Shown here: piece by piece, positions 46,201 to 58,661 of the stretch
Layout of the letters: the number at the start of each line of letters is the position of its first letter
Numbering within the stretch: the stretch's first letter is position 1
Assembly: GCA_022496205.1 (NCBI GenBank)
Contig: WTXD01000014.1
Location: 372,001 to 436,000, forward strand
Direction: 5' to 3'
Length of the DNA: 64,000 nucleotides
Source: Gloeopeniophorella convolvens
Taxonomy: Eukaryota > Basidiomycota > Agaricomycetes > Russulales
The notes under the pieces: generated by a model
What the model saw: the letters and a program-made list of their open reading frames with translations, nothing else
Told to the model about the DNA's origin: nothing
The model's database searches: none
Made by a program: the position numbers and the translations under genes

Positions 46201-49200
46201 GTGAATAAACCTGTTCTAGGGCTCAGTGGTTGCCTCGCATCATTTCCTGGACCGTCAGCTACGAGGAGGACAAGAAAGCCGACCCGGGAGATGCCACGGA
46301 GACGTTGAACATCCTTACCGCCATGTATAATACGCTGCGGAAAGGTTCACACATTCCGCAGAAGGTAGCACCCCCGCTTCTCTTGTGAGCCGCGCTGATT
46401 CCATGATAGCGGAAAAGCGCACCCATCCTCTCACCTTCGTTTTCCGCGGATCGCACGCCTGGGACGCCCACCTTTCCAGGGGCCCAGCCTTCTCCCTTCC
46501 CGATGCTCTTTTCCAGGGATCGCCAACTTGAAACGGTTTCAAAAGGATTGATAGGCAATTCACTGCGTCTTCTCGTTGCCATGTCTGGCCTGTTGTCCAG
46601 GGAAGATCATGAAGGCCTTTGTGCGTTCCTTTGGCGGGGCTGCCTCGACCGAGCAACGTCCGATATCCAAGCTGCTGTGAGCCCATTCCGATGTGTATGT
46701 CGTTGTTCTCATTCAAAATCCTTTTATCATAAAGGCGACCTTCTTGATCATGCAAGGAGCGGAAAAGGCACCAGCGACTGTACTTGGTCTGATACGGAAC
46801 GACCTGAGAAGGTCCGTCGCTGTCGAGATAGACGTTCGTAAGACCTGACTGCATGTCTTCTAACAACAGCCCAGAGTCATCCTCTCGCCTCCAGGCAGCG
46901 CGGAGCCTCAGCTTATTGTCGGGATGGCGTTTCCAAATCCTGTCTCAAGATTATGTTGCCGATAAGAACCACCGCAGGCCGTTCAAGCTCACTCGGACCC
47001 CTGTTGCATTCATGGCCACGGATATTGGTTCCAGCTCTTTCGTACTGAAGGAGGACTCTGGGATGGGAGGCATCGCGAAGGGACAGGCACTCCCTTTGGA
47101 ACTTCGAAAGCGACTTGCCGACATAGGCTGGACACAAGACGAGGGCCCAGTGGACCAGAAGTACGAGTGGATGATGACGCCATTTTCGCTGCTCTCCGGA
47201 CAACAGTTTGAAAAGCTGGATTCCAGTTTACCTGCCACAACTCTAGCATCTCGGTCCCAATCGGGCGGTTTGGACAGTCCTCCATCACCCGCATTAGACC
47301 CCGCACATCCAACGCCTGGGGTCAAGCGCCGATCTATCTTCGTCCCGCCACTAGCATCCATACTACCAGACCTCGCCATTCTCGCGAATGACGGTGATCA
47401 TGTAGTTGCCAATGCCTCTCGCGTTGCAATTTTGGACCTGATGAGGCACGATTCGGCCTTGATCACGAGACCAGCGCTTGATTCCCTATCAGTGGAAGGG
47501 ACCTCTCTGAACTCGGCGTTCTCGACCCTTCGAGACTATCTTCAAATCCAAGACACTCTCCCTCCCGCCATGGCGCATCATGTATTCAACCACCTGACGG
47601 GTTATCTGAAGTTCTCCGCAAGGCAAGTCGAGGAGAGAGACACGCTCAAGGGCTTTGCGTACAGCCTGCCATTACTCTCGAAACTTGTGCCCCAGGTCAG
47701 CGACATGTCCCTGCGAGAGCTGCGTCGTGCCAAGGTCGACGTATTCTTAATCCCGTCTGGCTCCCTATGGTTTCCTCCTACCGCCCCGGCAGGACCAATG
47801 TTCCCCCGCTCACTGAGCGATGTCACGGATGGCTTCAACCATGAATCACTGCTTCGCCTAGGGCTGGTGGTCTTCATACGAGCCGCCCAGAACCTGCTAT
47901 TCGTCAATATCCTGAAGCGCAATCGGCAAGAAGTCCAGGCAGTCAGGAAGAACATGTCTCGGCTAGTCCTCCCAAGCATGGGTTTCAATGAATCATTGCC
48001 AACTGAGTCACGTTCGTTCTATCCAAGAATAGATGCCCAGGTCCACGCCGACGTATCTGGTCTTTCCCTTCTTCTCTCCAGGAGCTACGTTCTCTTGGTG
48101 ACGGAGATCTTTCGTTCAATGCCTCGGCACCTCAACGATAGAAACGAACTTGGCGTTCTCATCGATGGTTTAAACCAAATTTTGCTTGCGCACGGAGACG
48201 ACATCGGGATAATTGCGCACGTCGTCATTGGTGAGTCAACATGTGTAACTAAATGTTCATGTGCTTATGCCTACTAGCCTTGATGACCGCGAGCACAAGA
48301 TTCCACCGCCTATTCACCTCAGGTGGCGGTTACACCCTGTTTATGCCCGTTCTCTTCAAGGTCTACGCCCAATCTGAGTCTGATGATGGTGTCAGACGCG
48401 CGATAGAATATGGCATCAACCGCTTCTATGCCCTCCATCAGGATGCCTTCGTCTTTCAGACTCTCAACGTCCTATCATACACAGTGATGTCGCCCGATGT
48501 CGACGGTCCTTGGATGGCCAAGCATATCTTCGCTCTCCTATCCACCTTGAAGGACAACTCTCCTGCTTACGCCACTGATGCTGCCGGTATCCACGGGTCC
48601 AACCAGAACCAGGAGCGTGAGGCTTTGTTGGTTCGCACAGCAGAGGAAAAACCTCAAGCGTTCCTCTCTCTACTCCGAAATAGGAGTGGGTCCCAGGGAG
48701 AGGGCGTCGGTCTCGCGGTACCAGATCAATACGAAGGGAGTCACCTCGCTTTGGACAATTTCGTTCGACTCCTTTTGACGGTCATTGGCCATGACCCTGG
48801 CATTCGACGAGCGGAGCAGTTCCTTCGACTGTTGCGGCTGATGACGCCTCACTTTTACGAATCTCCTGCCGCGCGCAACGTACTCCACGAAGGCATCAAT
48901 GCCCTCAGTGTCATCTTCATTGCTCGGAGCGCCGGAAAGCTCAAGAACGGAGAAAGCTCACAGACGCGTATTGACGACACCAGTCTCGATATGTTCGCTC
49001 AGGCTGCAGCCGGGACAAACTTCGACCCAACGGAGACAGCGAAAGCCCCAAGTAATCTCATAGAGATGCGGTTCGACTATCTCTCCCTCGTAGCCGAATT
49101 TTCGCAGCGCGGCAGCCATCTTGGACCATCGGCATCAGGACGCGTCTTTGACCTTGTCAAATTGATACTGAAAGACTCTGACCATGTCGGCGGCGAAAAG

Positions 49201-50862
49201 GCGGCCTCCTTCCTGGGACTCTTCGCTCATAACATCCTTGTGCGGCCCACATCCGACCTACGCCTCAAGCAAATCCTTGCCTTCTTGAACGAGCTAGGCC
49301 CCATTTTCAAAGCTTATGCAGCTAGCATCGACTTCTCCGCTGTGCTCGAGGTTGTAGCCCGCCTCGCCGGGAATTCCACCTACGCCAGGGAGCCCGCGTT
49401 TTCGCTACTCGTCGTCACGCAGTTTTGCACTCCTGGTCTTGAAGCTTTTGAGCAGCTTGCTTCAGAAGGATTTGCCTTCTCGACACCTCTTCGACCGGTG
49501 TTGGTCAAACTACTGTGTCGGGGAACCCTTCTTGCAGGTGTCGACGTCATGAACCTGGTCGAGCAACGTCCTCTCACATTCGAATTCGTCGCTGGCATCC
49601 TATACCCAATGTCGGTCGAGCTACCCACGACTCCGCAGGTTACGAACGACACCCGCTGGAAAGACGCTTGGCAACGGACAGCATCCAGGCGGACCTGGGT
49701 ACGCTTGGTTCAACTGGCCATGCGAGCCTGCCAGAAACAACGACCTACAGGCGACAAGTCCGACCGATCTTCCGTCCTTGAGCGCACCCGATCACAAGAG
49801 AAGAAAAAGAGCGTCGTGAAAAACTCTCCCATCGCTACGCTTTCCATCGCTCTCCAAGTACTCAAGGTGATCGTAATGAAGGCGGAAGATGACTTGTCTG
49901 CATCTCTTCCTAGCATATGGGTACAGCTCGGATCGCTCCTGAAGGGCGTGCTCGCTACTGGAAACGCGAAGTTCGCAACGTTGACCCAGGGAATCTCGGC
50001 GCCGCCTTCTCCTCTCCAGATGCCTGTTGGTTTGACGACGCGTAGCTCGGAGGACTCTGACCTGCTCACTCCCGCATCACCTCGCACCGCGTCTCGCGCT
50101 CCTTCACCTCTATCACAAATGTTTACCCAACCCTTCATCATTGATTACTTGCTTTGGTCGACATTGGAATTCGTCTGCCGGTATAGGTCGCCCCTAATGC
50201 TGCAACTGAGACTCTTTTTGCAAGAGACGTCGGCAATCCTTGACCGAGAACTCCGTGCCGAAGAGACACTGCCTGTACGCGGCAGCCGCATTTCCTACGC
50301 ATCTGTGTTCTCCAAGCCCCGTCGTAAATCGGGGCTTTGGTCGGCGGCGCCATCACCCGAGGCCTCGCCATTCCTCACCCCAGTCAAGTCGTTCCCGGGC
50401 GACGCTTTGCTGACCCCGCCCAGGCCAGAGGAGCGCAAACCTGGCTATGCCAGGACCCCAACGACCCCTGCCGGTCCGGACGCGCCTGGCCCGAGGATCG
50501 TGCACCTGGGGCCAGTGCAGAACCCGGACATGTTCCGCCGTTCGCCCTCGCCTGGACTGGGAGATGGGTTCGGTGCAAGGTCACGGACATGGCTGCTGAC
50601 GAATTCGACGACGGTCAAGTCTACCACACTCGTGCGTGCGACATACCGTCGGATTCGCGCTGTCCAGCGGATGATGGGGTACACCGAGCTCTTGCCGCTT
50701 CCCGACGGAGCAGAAGAGGACGAGGAGGGTGTCGGGATTTGGTCGCGAGGAGTGGGCTTGCGCGCCATCGAAGCAGAAACCAAGGACCTTATGGAGGAGT
50801 TTTGGGAATTTGCCGACGACCACGTTAGCATCGGGATAGACTCGAGTTCATCGCTTTCATGA
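43284..50862 (+). CDS. Very large helical-repeat-like protein, possible UNC80 relative
   Basis: More than 2000 residues over about ten exons. The start is ATG 43284 (MDSAGSDGRKRPQIPRPFPR); the open frame upstream to 43227 has no ATG. The first 300 residues are disordered and Ser/Pro-rich. From about 44180 onward the sequence is a long run of amphipathic helices like HEAT/armadillo repeats (SLHAVISYYASVTSAQ, LQAIETFEILVKTWRA, MALAACLENSPERERQ). The two long exons 46856-48230 and 48278-50862 include LSYTVMSPDVDGPWMAKHIF, SFLGLFAHNILVRPTSDLRL and a C-terminal block WLLTNSTTVKSTTLVRATYR-RIRAVQRMMGYTELLPLP. My recollection is that fungal proteins of this kind are annotated with UNC80-like C-terminal domains; that assignment is tentative. 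A Furry/Tao3-type scaffold is an alternative. No enzyme motif or membrane helix is seen. Confidence 0.72.
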
Positions 50863-51054
50863 TTTCATTGGCCCGCTGTTGAAACCAAGTATGTACTAGT
50901 ATGATCCTGCACTTTCCTTATGTTAGTCCATGTTCAGTACCATATTGGGGGGCGTCCTTGTAGTAGCAGATATTCTACCAGAGAGTACTACAGAGATAAC
51001 AGCCCCTAGGCTCGCACAGAGACCATGAATGAACGGGTATAAGTAATCATCGAC
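50863..51054. other. Convergent 3' flanks of the giant gene and CRH enzyme
   Basis: A short AT-richer spacer with no gene. Confidence 0.5.
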
Positions 51055-52700
51055 CTAGAACAGCCCGATGAACGCCAAAACAATGGCACCGGCGAACCAC
51101 CCAGATGCAGTGAAAGGAACAGCGAGCGTCGGCGCTCCGTTGATAAGGATTGATTGGTTGGAGAAGGCAACGCTTGGGGTCAGCGCGGACGAGTTGGAGC
51201 CGTAAACATAGGAAGTAATATCGGTGCTGGGAGGTGTCGGATCAGCGCACTCAACGTCGACGGACTTGACGAGCGCATAGAAGTGTCCTGAAAGCGGATA
51301 AGAAACCTGAAAGTTGATGCCCATAGGTACCATTTACCTGCAGACTTATAGTCGGGATCGCCCCAGTTGATCAAGCCACCAGCCCACTGAACGGTGCCAG
51401 GAGCAACGGAGCTGATACCTGCTGGCCATAAACTGACCTCAAGGTTAGACAAGATCGATGCATCATTGCGATGGCATGGCCTACCTGATCTGAACGGACG
51501 CTGGCGTCGATGGGTAATGTGCAACGCCGTTGGAATCGAGGGTGTCAGCCTTGTTGAGGACGCGAACAGTCTTGTTGTCAACGAGGAAAGTCAGAGTATC
51601 AGGCTTCCAGTCAATCTGAGAAGACGTTTAGCGACATTGCAGACGTGCCACGTGGGCACACTGATGCGCGCACCGTGTAGTCGTGGTAATTGGAGAAAGT
51701 ATCCGAGAAGCCGTCCTCCGTTTCACCTTGAGTCTTTGCGGCTGCACGTGGGTTATTAGATGAGAATTGCAGGCGCAGCTATGGCGAAAAACACGCACGG
51801 ATATTTCCTTGCCAGAACATATTTGTTTGGCCAGTAGTTGTATTCGCGCCAGGGAATTCCCAGTCAATCTCGTCTTTGATATTACTCATAGTGATAAAAG
51901 CTGTGACCACGCCGTTCCAGCGCCCCGTCTTCACTGAAGAGGCGAGCCATCAACACGTGGATTCAGGACGCCGTACAACTTCGCTTACTTGTAACGGTGA
52001 CTCTGCCATAGTGAAGATAGCGTGTGGACGATATGCGCGTTCCGCCATTGGTCTCCGTAAGTAGAAGGGCGAGTTCCCCACCACTCGAATTGGTATTAAT
52101 GATATTTCCCGAATTCAAGACCCAGTCTGACAAATAGTCAGAGGCAATCGAGGCAAGGCAAGCACTATGGGCGTACCGTAAGTGGTAGCATTCCCATCGA
52201 ATAGACTAGCGTTCGAATAAATCCGGGAGTTGTCGGTGAAAGTATGCTGGGAGGCAAGCGGGCTCGTCTCACTTGACATCGGGAATTACGAAGCAGAAAC
52301 GCTCACTGTGCCGGATTGGCAGACGGGATTGGGTCGGCAAGAGTCAAGAGAATGGGAGGAGAGAGGGTTGCATCCTCCAAGGCAGAACTATGAGATCATG
52401 CATGAACGACATAAACGACCATTGGGGGAACTAGACGTACAGCGCCGTCACCACAAAAGCCGAAAGAGCCTGACGAGCGTTAGTAATGACAAAATGCAGA
52501 TAGCTAGATGCGTAGGAACTTACTGCAGCAAGGGGCTTCCGACGGGCATGGGGTTGTGATGTTGCTGCGAAATCATTGCGAAATTATGAATGGCGGCAGC
52601 GCCGACGCCTGTCAAATACGCACCAAGTCTGTCCCCCCTGAGCTCTGACGACGGAGAGGGATATGACGAGCGGTAACGCTAACGTAAGAAAGCGGTTCAT
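51055..52700 (-). CDS. CRH-type GH16 transglycosylase, secreted and probably GPI-anchored
   Basis: CRH enzymes link chitin to beta-glucan in the fungal wall. The signal peptide MNRFLTLALPLVISLSVVRA is followed by a cysteine-rich N-terminus (CNITTPCPSEAPCCSSFGFC, then GDGAFCLGGCNPLSSHSLD) like that of Crh1/Utr2 proteins. The GH16 domain has YLHYGRVTVTMKTGRWNGVV and the catalytic motif DEIDWEF (nucleophile Glu, auxiliary Asp, acid/base Glu), then YHDYTIDWK and INWGDPDYKSAGHFYALVKS. The C-terminus is Ser-rich and ends in the hydrophobic tail GWFAGAIVLAFIGLF, as expected for GPI-anchor addition. About ten small exons are read. The start at 52700 is fixed by the signal peptide and the phase-2 join to the Cys-rich exon. 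It shares a 258-bp divergent promoter with MSH6. Confidence 0.93.
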
Positions 52701-52890
52701 TTAGACTTTCAGTTGGTGTAAAGGAGTGTGATGAAAGGAAGGTTCCTTGGTGAGGAATTGAGGAGTTGAAGAGCTGACCAGCGGACCCGGCACTGGCGGC
52801 GCCTTGAACTTGAGCTTGAGCACTTGGCAACGAGCGCCAACAAGGCACACACAGCCTTCCACGTGCCGTCCACGTAAATATGCATCAACA

Positions 52891-52896
52891 ACGCGT
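52891..52896. promoter_or_regulatory. ACGCGT (MCB-like) element upstream of MSH6
   Basis: ACGCGT lies 63-68 nt before the MSH6 ATG, with a related GACGCGC nearby at about 52916. In fungi ACGCGT is the site bound by MBF-type Mbp1/Swi6 factors at G1/S genes, including DNA-repair genes. Confidence 0.45.
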
Positions 52897-52958
52897 CAAT
52901 ACATTCCGATTCCGCGACGCGCTTGGCCAGCAGCGGCCAACCAGCATACATACCCAGC

Positions 52959-55900
52959 ATGCCTCCCACCAAACCAAAAGCGCAGGAGCAGAAGGACAAC
53001 AAAAAACAGAAAAGTATTCTCGGGTGGTTCTCGAAAGCTACACCCGGGGCGCAGGCTGGTTCAGGCTCAGGGAAGCCCCGTCTCGCTTCAGCTGCGTCTT
53101 CGAGTCCTAGCGGACGCGACTCCGTATTCGAGACCCCGACAAGCAAGAAGCGTCTGGCCACGGACGATGACTCGCCCGCAATCGGAAGTGCCACATATAC
53201 CAAGTCGTCTGCTGACGGTAGGAGCGTCAATGATACCCCGCCCACCAGTGACCCCGTGGATGTCGACATGACCTCTGACGATGACACACCCAAGCACGAA
53301 TCAAAACCCGTATGTTTTATCCTTGTATGCGCTTATTATCTTGTCTAAGACTGTCCAAGACGCGCGCCAAAAGGAAGATGGTTATTGAAGACTCTGATGA
53401 GGATGAGGGCGGCAAGAGCAGTGCTACATACAAGAAGGGCTCTGCATACAAGACACCAGCCAAACCTGAGGGTACAGAGCATATATCTGATGCTTCGTTC
53501 TGATCATAACTATCGTGTGTGCGATGTCCCAGGTCGAGCCAAAAGGCCGCGAGTGGCATCTCCCCAAGGCGCAATATTCCTGGGGAGCGATGATGAAGAT
53601 GACGGTGCAACATCCGCCTTCTCTCAATCCCTAAGTAAATTCAAGAGGCCACCGAAGCGGCAAGGTACCCACGGTTGTTCTGGCTGGGGATCATTGATTG
53701 ATGACATGTATCGGCGAACCGAACCAGGTTCCACGAAATCGGTCGACGATGACGAAGATTTCATTGTTCCTGACGACGACAGTGAAGACGAAGTAGCTTC
53801 GCGTTCTTCTCGCGCATCTGCGCGTTCTTCCCGCACGTCGCTTCTGAGCGATGACGAAGACGAAGGAGGCGCCCGCACCGCAAAGGCCAAAAAATCTACG
53901 GGGGGCGCTGCGCGACCGTCCTTGAAGAAGGCGCCGGCTGCGGGCGCCTCGGCGAGCGCTTCCAGCAGCAACTTTCTTACCGCTGCGGAGCGGAGAGCTC
54001 AAGCGTCGAAAGATGAAAAGAAATCGCAAGAAGACCCGTTTTCGTTCTTGACGGATATCAGAGACGTCGGCAACCATCTCAGTCGTCCCTGGGATCCATC
54101 TGCTGACGTGCTCCATATATCCACAGAAGGACGGCGTACGACCCGGAGAGCCTGGTTATGATCCCCGGACGTTGTTCGTACCCAAGAAAGCTTGGAATGA
54201 CTTTAGCCCCTTCGAGAAGCAGGTAATTCTCGGTAGTTATTCAAAGTCTTGAAACCACGATCGACCCGCGTTTGCAGTTCTGGGAGATCAAACAAAATCA
54301 CTTCGATACGGTGGCGTCCTGTCTCTTTGTGAATTAGAACTATTCACTGACCAGGACATGTCTGTGCAGATCCTATTCTTCCAGAAAGGGTGAGCAGACA
54401 CATTCATCGCGTTGATGCATCTAACGTACTAGCTTCGTGTGACTCAGCAAATTCCTCGAAGTACGATCCTTGTTATACCGCGTTTTCTGCTATTGAGCGT
54501 GTGCGACCATTCACAGCTCTATGAGGAAGATGCTCGGGTAGGACATCGCGAGTTCGATCTCAAACTCACACAACGTGTCAAAATGTCTATGGCAAGCTTG
54601 GTCGTAAATCGTAGCAGTGTTTTATGTTTACGCTATTTCAGGTTGGTGTCCCGGAAATGTCTTTCAACTTTTGGGCAGCGTGAGTTACACTCAATGTGTG
54701 CTCACCGCGCGGTACAACTAACTCGTTTGCAGGAAGTTCCTGGCGAAAGGTAATATTGTGTATTACCATTACGCCCATTTACAGGAGCTGACCGATTCTT
54801 GTGCTCGTTTCCAGGCTACAAAGTTGGCCGTGTGGACCAGGCCGAGACCGCCCTGGGCGCGGAGATGCGTGTCGCTGCAAACAAGTCCAAAGGTAAGGGT
54901 GGTGGCGACAAGCAAAAGGAGAAGATTGTACGCCGGTACGCGACCTGGCTCAGACGTAAATCACCCTTGTCTGACAGTGCCTCCAGGGAACTGAACAAAG
55001 TCTACACCAACGGAACGCTGGTTGATGACGACCTGCTTACCGATGAGCAGGCTGGTCACTGTCTCTCCATCCGTGAAGATGAGGAAGACGGTGACGAGGG
55101 GGGGTTCGGGATCTGCGTACTGGACTCTTCGACCAGCGAGTTCAACTTGAGCGCCTTCAAAGACGACATATGCCGCACGAAGCTTGAGACGCTCATTCGA
55201 CAGTTGCGACCCAAAGAGATCGTATTTACGAAGGTGCGGCATCTGCAGTGCTGCTTTATGAGCCGGTGTTGATTATGTGTGGGTTGTTGAAATAGGGCAA
55301 CCTGTCGGTGTCTACGACGCGCCTGTTGAAGTCTATCCTTCCGGGATCGTGCCTCTGGACCAGTCTTCGCGATGTGGAGGGTTTTGGTTACGACAAGACT
55401 CTCAAAGAGCTCAAGGTGCTCTACGCGGCTGGAGGCGAATCGGATGTCATGGACGATGACGATTACAGCGACATTCCAACGGCGATTCGCGACATGATCG
55501 GATACAAGAGTGCCGTCGAAGCTCTCGGTTCTATGATGTGGTACGTCGTGTTCGAGTACTTTGGAACCATTTCACCCACTGGCCGAACCGCTAGGTACCT
55601 CCGCCAGCTGAACATCGACAAAGACATCCTGACGATGAAGAATTTCAATGTCTACGACCCTATGAAGAGAGGGCAGGGCCTTGTCTTGGATGGGCAAAGT
55701 CTGGCTCATATCGAGGTTCTGCTGAACAGTGAAGGTTCCGAGGAAGGCACGTTGTTGCAACTGCTGAGCCGCTGCGTGACACCGTTTGGTTCGTTTCGTC
55801 ATTCATCTTGTCACCGTCGTTTGGTGAGACTTCGTCTCAGGGAAGCGACTTTTCCGCATCTGGCTGTGCATGCCTTTACGCAATGCCTCCGATATTAATG

Positions 55901-58381
55901 CTAGGTAAAGCGCAGAAGCACCATCGCTACCCGCGCTCACCAGACGCTTCCAGACTTGACGCAGTGGAAGATCTCATGAAGCACCAGACCTTCGAGGGAG
56001 ATTTCATGGAGATCGCAAAGGGTCTTCCAGACTTGGAGCGCATCGTCTCTCAGATTCATGCTAAGAACTGCAAAGTCAAAGACTTTCTGAAAGTTCTCAA
56101 GGTAATAACGACCATCTTCGTGGTTCCATCCCCTAACCATCTCCGCTGCAGTCTTTCAGGGCGCTGAGTAAGGGTCTTTCGAAGCTCGCAGACGCTTCAG
56201 AGTCTTTCGAGTCTAAGACCATCCCGGGTCTCTTACGTTCAGCCCCGGATCTGCTTCCACACATCAAAAACGTGGAGTCTAGGTTCGAGAAACCCGAAAA
56301 AGGTGTGTCGGACAACTCGCGCACTCCGAGTACCACCTGACAAGCGCACTAGAAACGGACGACCTGCTGCCTGTGGAGGGCAAGGATGAAGCATACGACG
56401 AGATTGCTGGAGAAATCCACGAGCTTGAGAGCGAGTTAGACAAGTCACTGAAGAAGCTTGAGAAGAAAGTTGGGTACGCTTCGAATCCTTTTGAACCAAG
56501 AATTGTATCAACGAGTGATGTCCGCAGACATTCACTGCAGTATTGGCACAGTGCCTTGGGGAATAAGGTACTTGGATCATACTTCGTCTGTTGAAGCGGC
56601 TAAGTCGGCGCAAAGGATATCTACCTCGTTCAAATTAGCACTAGCCATAAAAGCATCCCGGATGACTGGATCAAGAGCGGTGGGACCAAAGTAAGCCCAT
56701 GGACACCTCGTTCTGGCGAAAGTTGCGAGCCATTCATCCTTAGGCGTATTCCCGCTGGAACGTCCCCGCCCTATCGGGCACAATTCGGCAGCTGAAAGAA
56801 GCACGCGAGAGGCGCAACGCAAGCATCAAGGACTTCAAGTTCCGTCTTTTTGCCGAGTTCGATAAAGATCGCGGAGTGTGGTTGCGCGCGATCCGCGTCA
56901 TGGCGGAGCTGGATTGTCTTTTCAGTCTTGCAAAGTCCTCTAATGCTCTCGGGGAACCAGCATGCCGTCCGCAGTTTGTTGAAGGCGATGCGGCATGGGT
57001 GGACTTTGAGGAGCTGCGTCATCCTGCAATGGCTGTGAGAACGAAAAGCGACTTCATCCCGAACGATGTAAAGTTAGGCGGGAAGGTGGGAAGGATTGCT
57101 CTCTTAACAGGTTCGAATGACTGCCCGTCATCCCCCCATTTGACCATTTGACCTCGCGCCGCAGGACCCAATATGGGGTAAGTTTAGACTCGCTTTTGAA
57201 TGAAGCAGACACCTGATCATACTATCTCAGAGGGAAGTCCACCGTAAGTATCCGTGGATTCAAGTAATCCCCGTCTCTGACGCTTTTGCAGGTGATGCGC
57301 ATGACTGCAACTGGAGTTGTGAGCTTCGCGAGGCAAAGCCGGTCTATGTGTAATTTGACATATATTCCCGCAGATTATGGCACAGATGGGCATGTATGTC
57401 CCAGCTCGCAGCGCGCGGTACGCTTCTATCACGCGCTCTCACCACCTTGCCTTATCGGTGTTGTAGACTGTGTCCTGTAGATGCTATTCTCACTCGCATG
57501 GGCGCCTACGACAATATGTTTTCGAACTCGAGTACATTCAAGGTCGAACTCGATGAATGGTACGCAACTTTGACTTCACTGATGCTATATCTCATCGCGG
57601 CGCCTCAGCTGCAAGATTATGCGCGATGCCACACCGAAATCCCTTGTGATCCTCGACGGTGAGGCTATGGATTGTACTGCTTACGGTACAACTAAACACG
57701 CGAATTGTAGAGTTGGGCAGGGGCACGTCAACATATGTGAGTTCTACCGTAATTCTCCGGTGATCACTATAGTGACATTACTGCCCAGGACGGGATGGCG
57801 ATTGCCAGTGTAAGCTAAGGCACCGGATGCCCTTTCTGCATGGCGCTCACAACATCTGGTCAGGCTGTCCTACATCAACTGGCCACGCACACACTGGCTC
57901 TGTCGTTCTTTGCTACCCACTATGGGTCCTTGACCGACGACTATGCATACCATCCCAACATCAGAAACATGCATATGAAGACGATGGTGGACGATGAGAA
58001 GCGCGAGGTAGGGCACTGCTCATATCCCTTGTCAGATGGCTCACACTTCCGCAGCTTGTATTCCTATACAAGCTGATAGATGGCATCGCAACATCGTCGT
58101 TCGGAACGCATGTGGCGAACCTGGCGGGCGTCCCAACGGATGTGGTTGAGCGTGCCGAGGTCATCTCGAAGGACTTTGCACACAAGTTCAAAGAAAAGAT
58201 CGAAGGCAAACGGAAGAAGTCTGCCTCTGCACGTCTGCCGATTGACGCGCAGGCAGATTTCGCATATTTGTACAAGCTCGCTACTGGTCAGTGCGAGCTG
58301 GATGGAGACCCCATGAGAAGGCAGGAGACGTTAAGGTCGCTGAAGGTGGCCATTGGGCGATGCTTGAGCGCACGCGGATGA
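52959..58381 (+). CDS. MSH6: MSH6: MutS-family mismatch recognition ATPase
   Basis: Partner of MSH2 in MutS-alpha, recognising base-base mismatches and small loops. MPPTKPKAQEQ... contains a PCNA-interacting box QKSILGWF at residues 17-24. A long acidic/basic disordered linker follows (EDSDEDE, VDDDEDFIVPDDDSEDE). The mismatch-binding domain has [40 protein letters not shown]; the Phe-x-Glu pair is present as KFLE, although the residue between is Leu where other MSH6 proteins have Tyr. Next come VGVPEMSFNFWA, GYKVGRVDQAETALG, the clamp and lever helices, then Walker A TGPNMGGKST, STFKVELDE, Walker B LVILDELGRGTSTYDG, and ATHYGSLTDDYAYHPNIRNM. The dimerisation end has GTHVANLAGVPTDVVERAE. More than twenty exons are needed, several under 60 nt. 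All ATPase motifs are intact. Confidence 0.96.
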
Positions 58382-58661
58382 GCGGCAAGGGGGAGCAGTG
58401 GTAGCTTGGGGCAGGTTGATCGTAGGCGATTAATCACGGATAATTGGACGGACTTTGTTACATAATCATAATTTGCGCGATGATATCCTCGTGTGTCCCC
58501 TCCGCCTTTTTCTTCCAGACTAGCCGGTGCTGGCTGACGGGCCCTCCCAATCGTCTCTCCCAACGTCGGTTGATCTTTTTTAGATCAGACCTCCGACCCT
58601 GCCCTCTCCTCTCTCCTCCATTTCTTCACATCTTCCGCATCGCATCTTCTTTCGAGCAGGC
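58382..58661. promoter_or_regulatory. Core promoter/5' UTR of the Rrm4-like gene
   Basis: A compact 280-bp gap after MSH6. The last 130 nt before ATG 58662 are strongly C/T-rich, as in other 5' regions of this window. No TATA box is evident. Confidence 0.4.

Noticed and set aside
57100..57130. B-box-like GTTCGAATG suggesting a tRNA
   Set aside because: It lies in an MSH6 intron with no matching A box, acceptor stem or anticodon arm.
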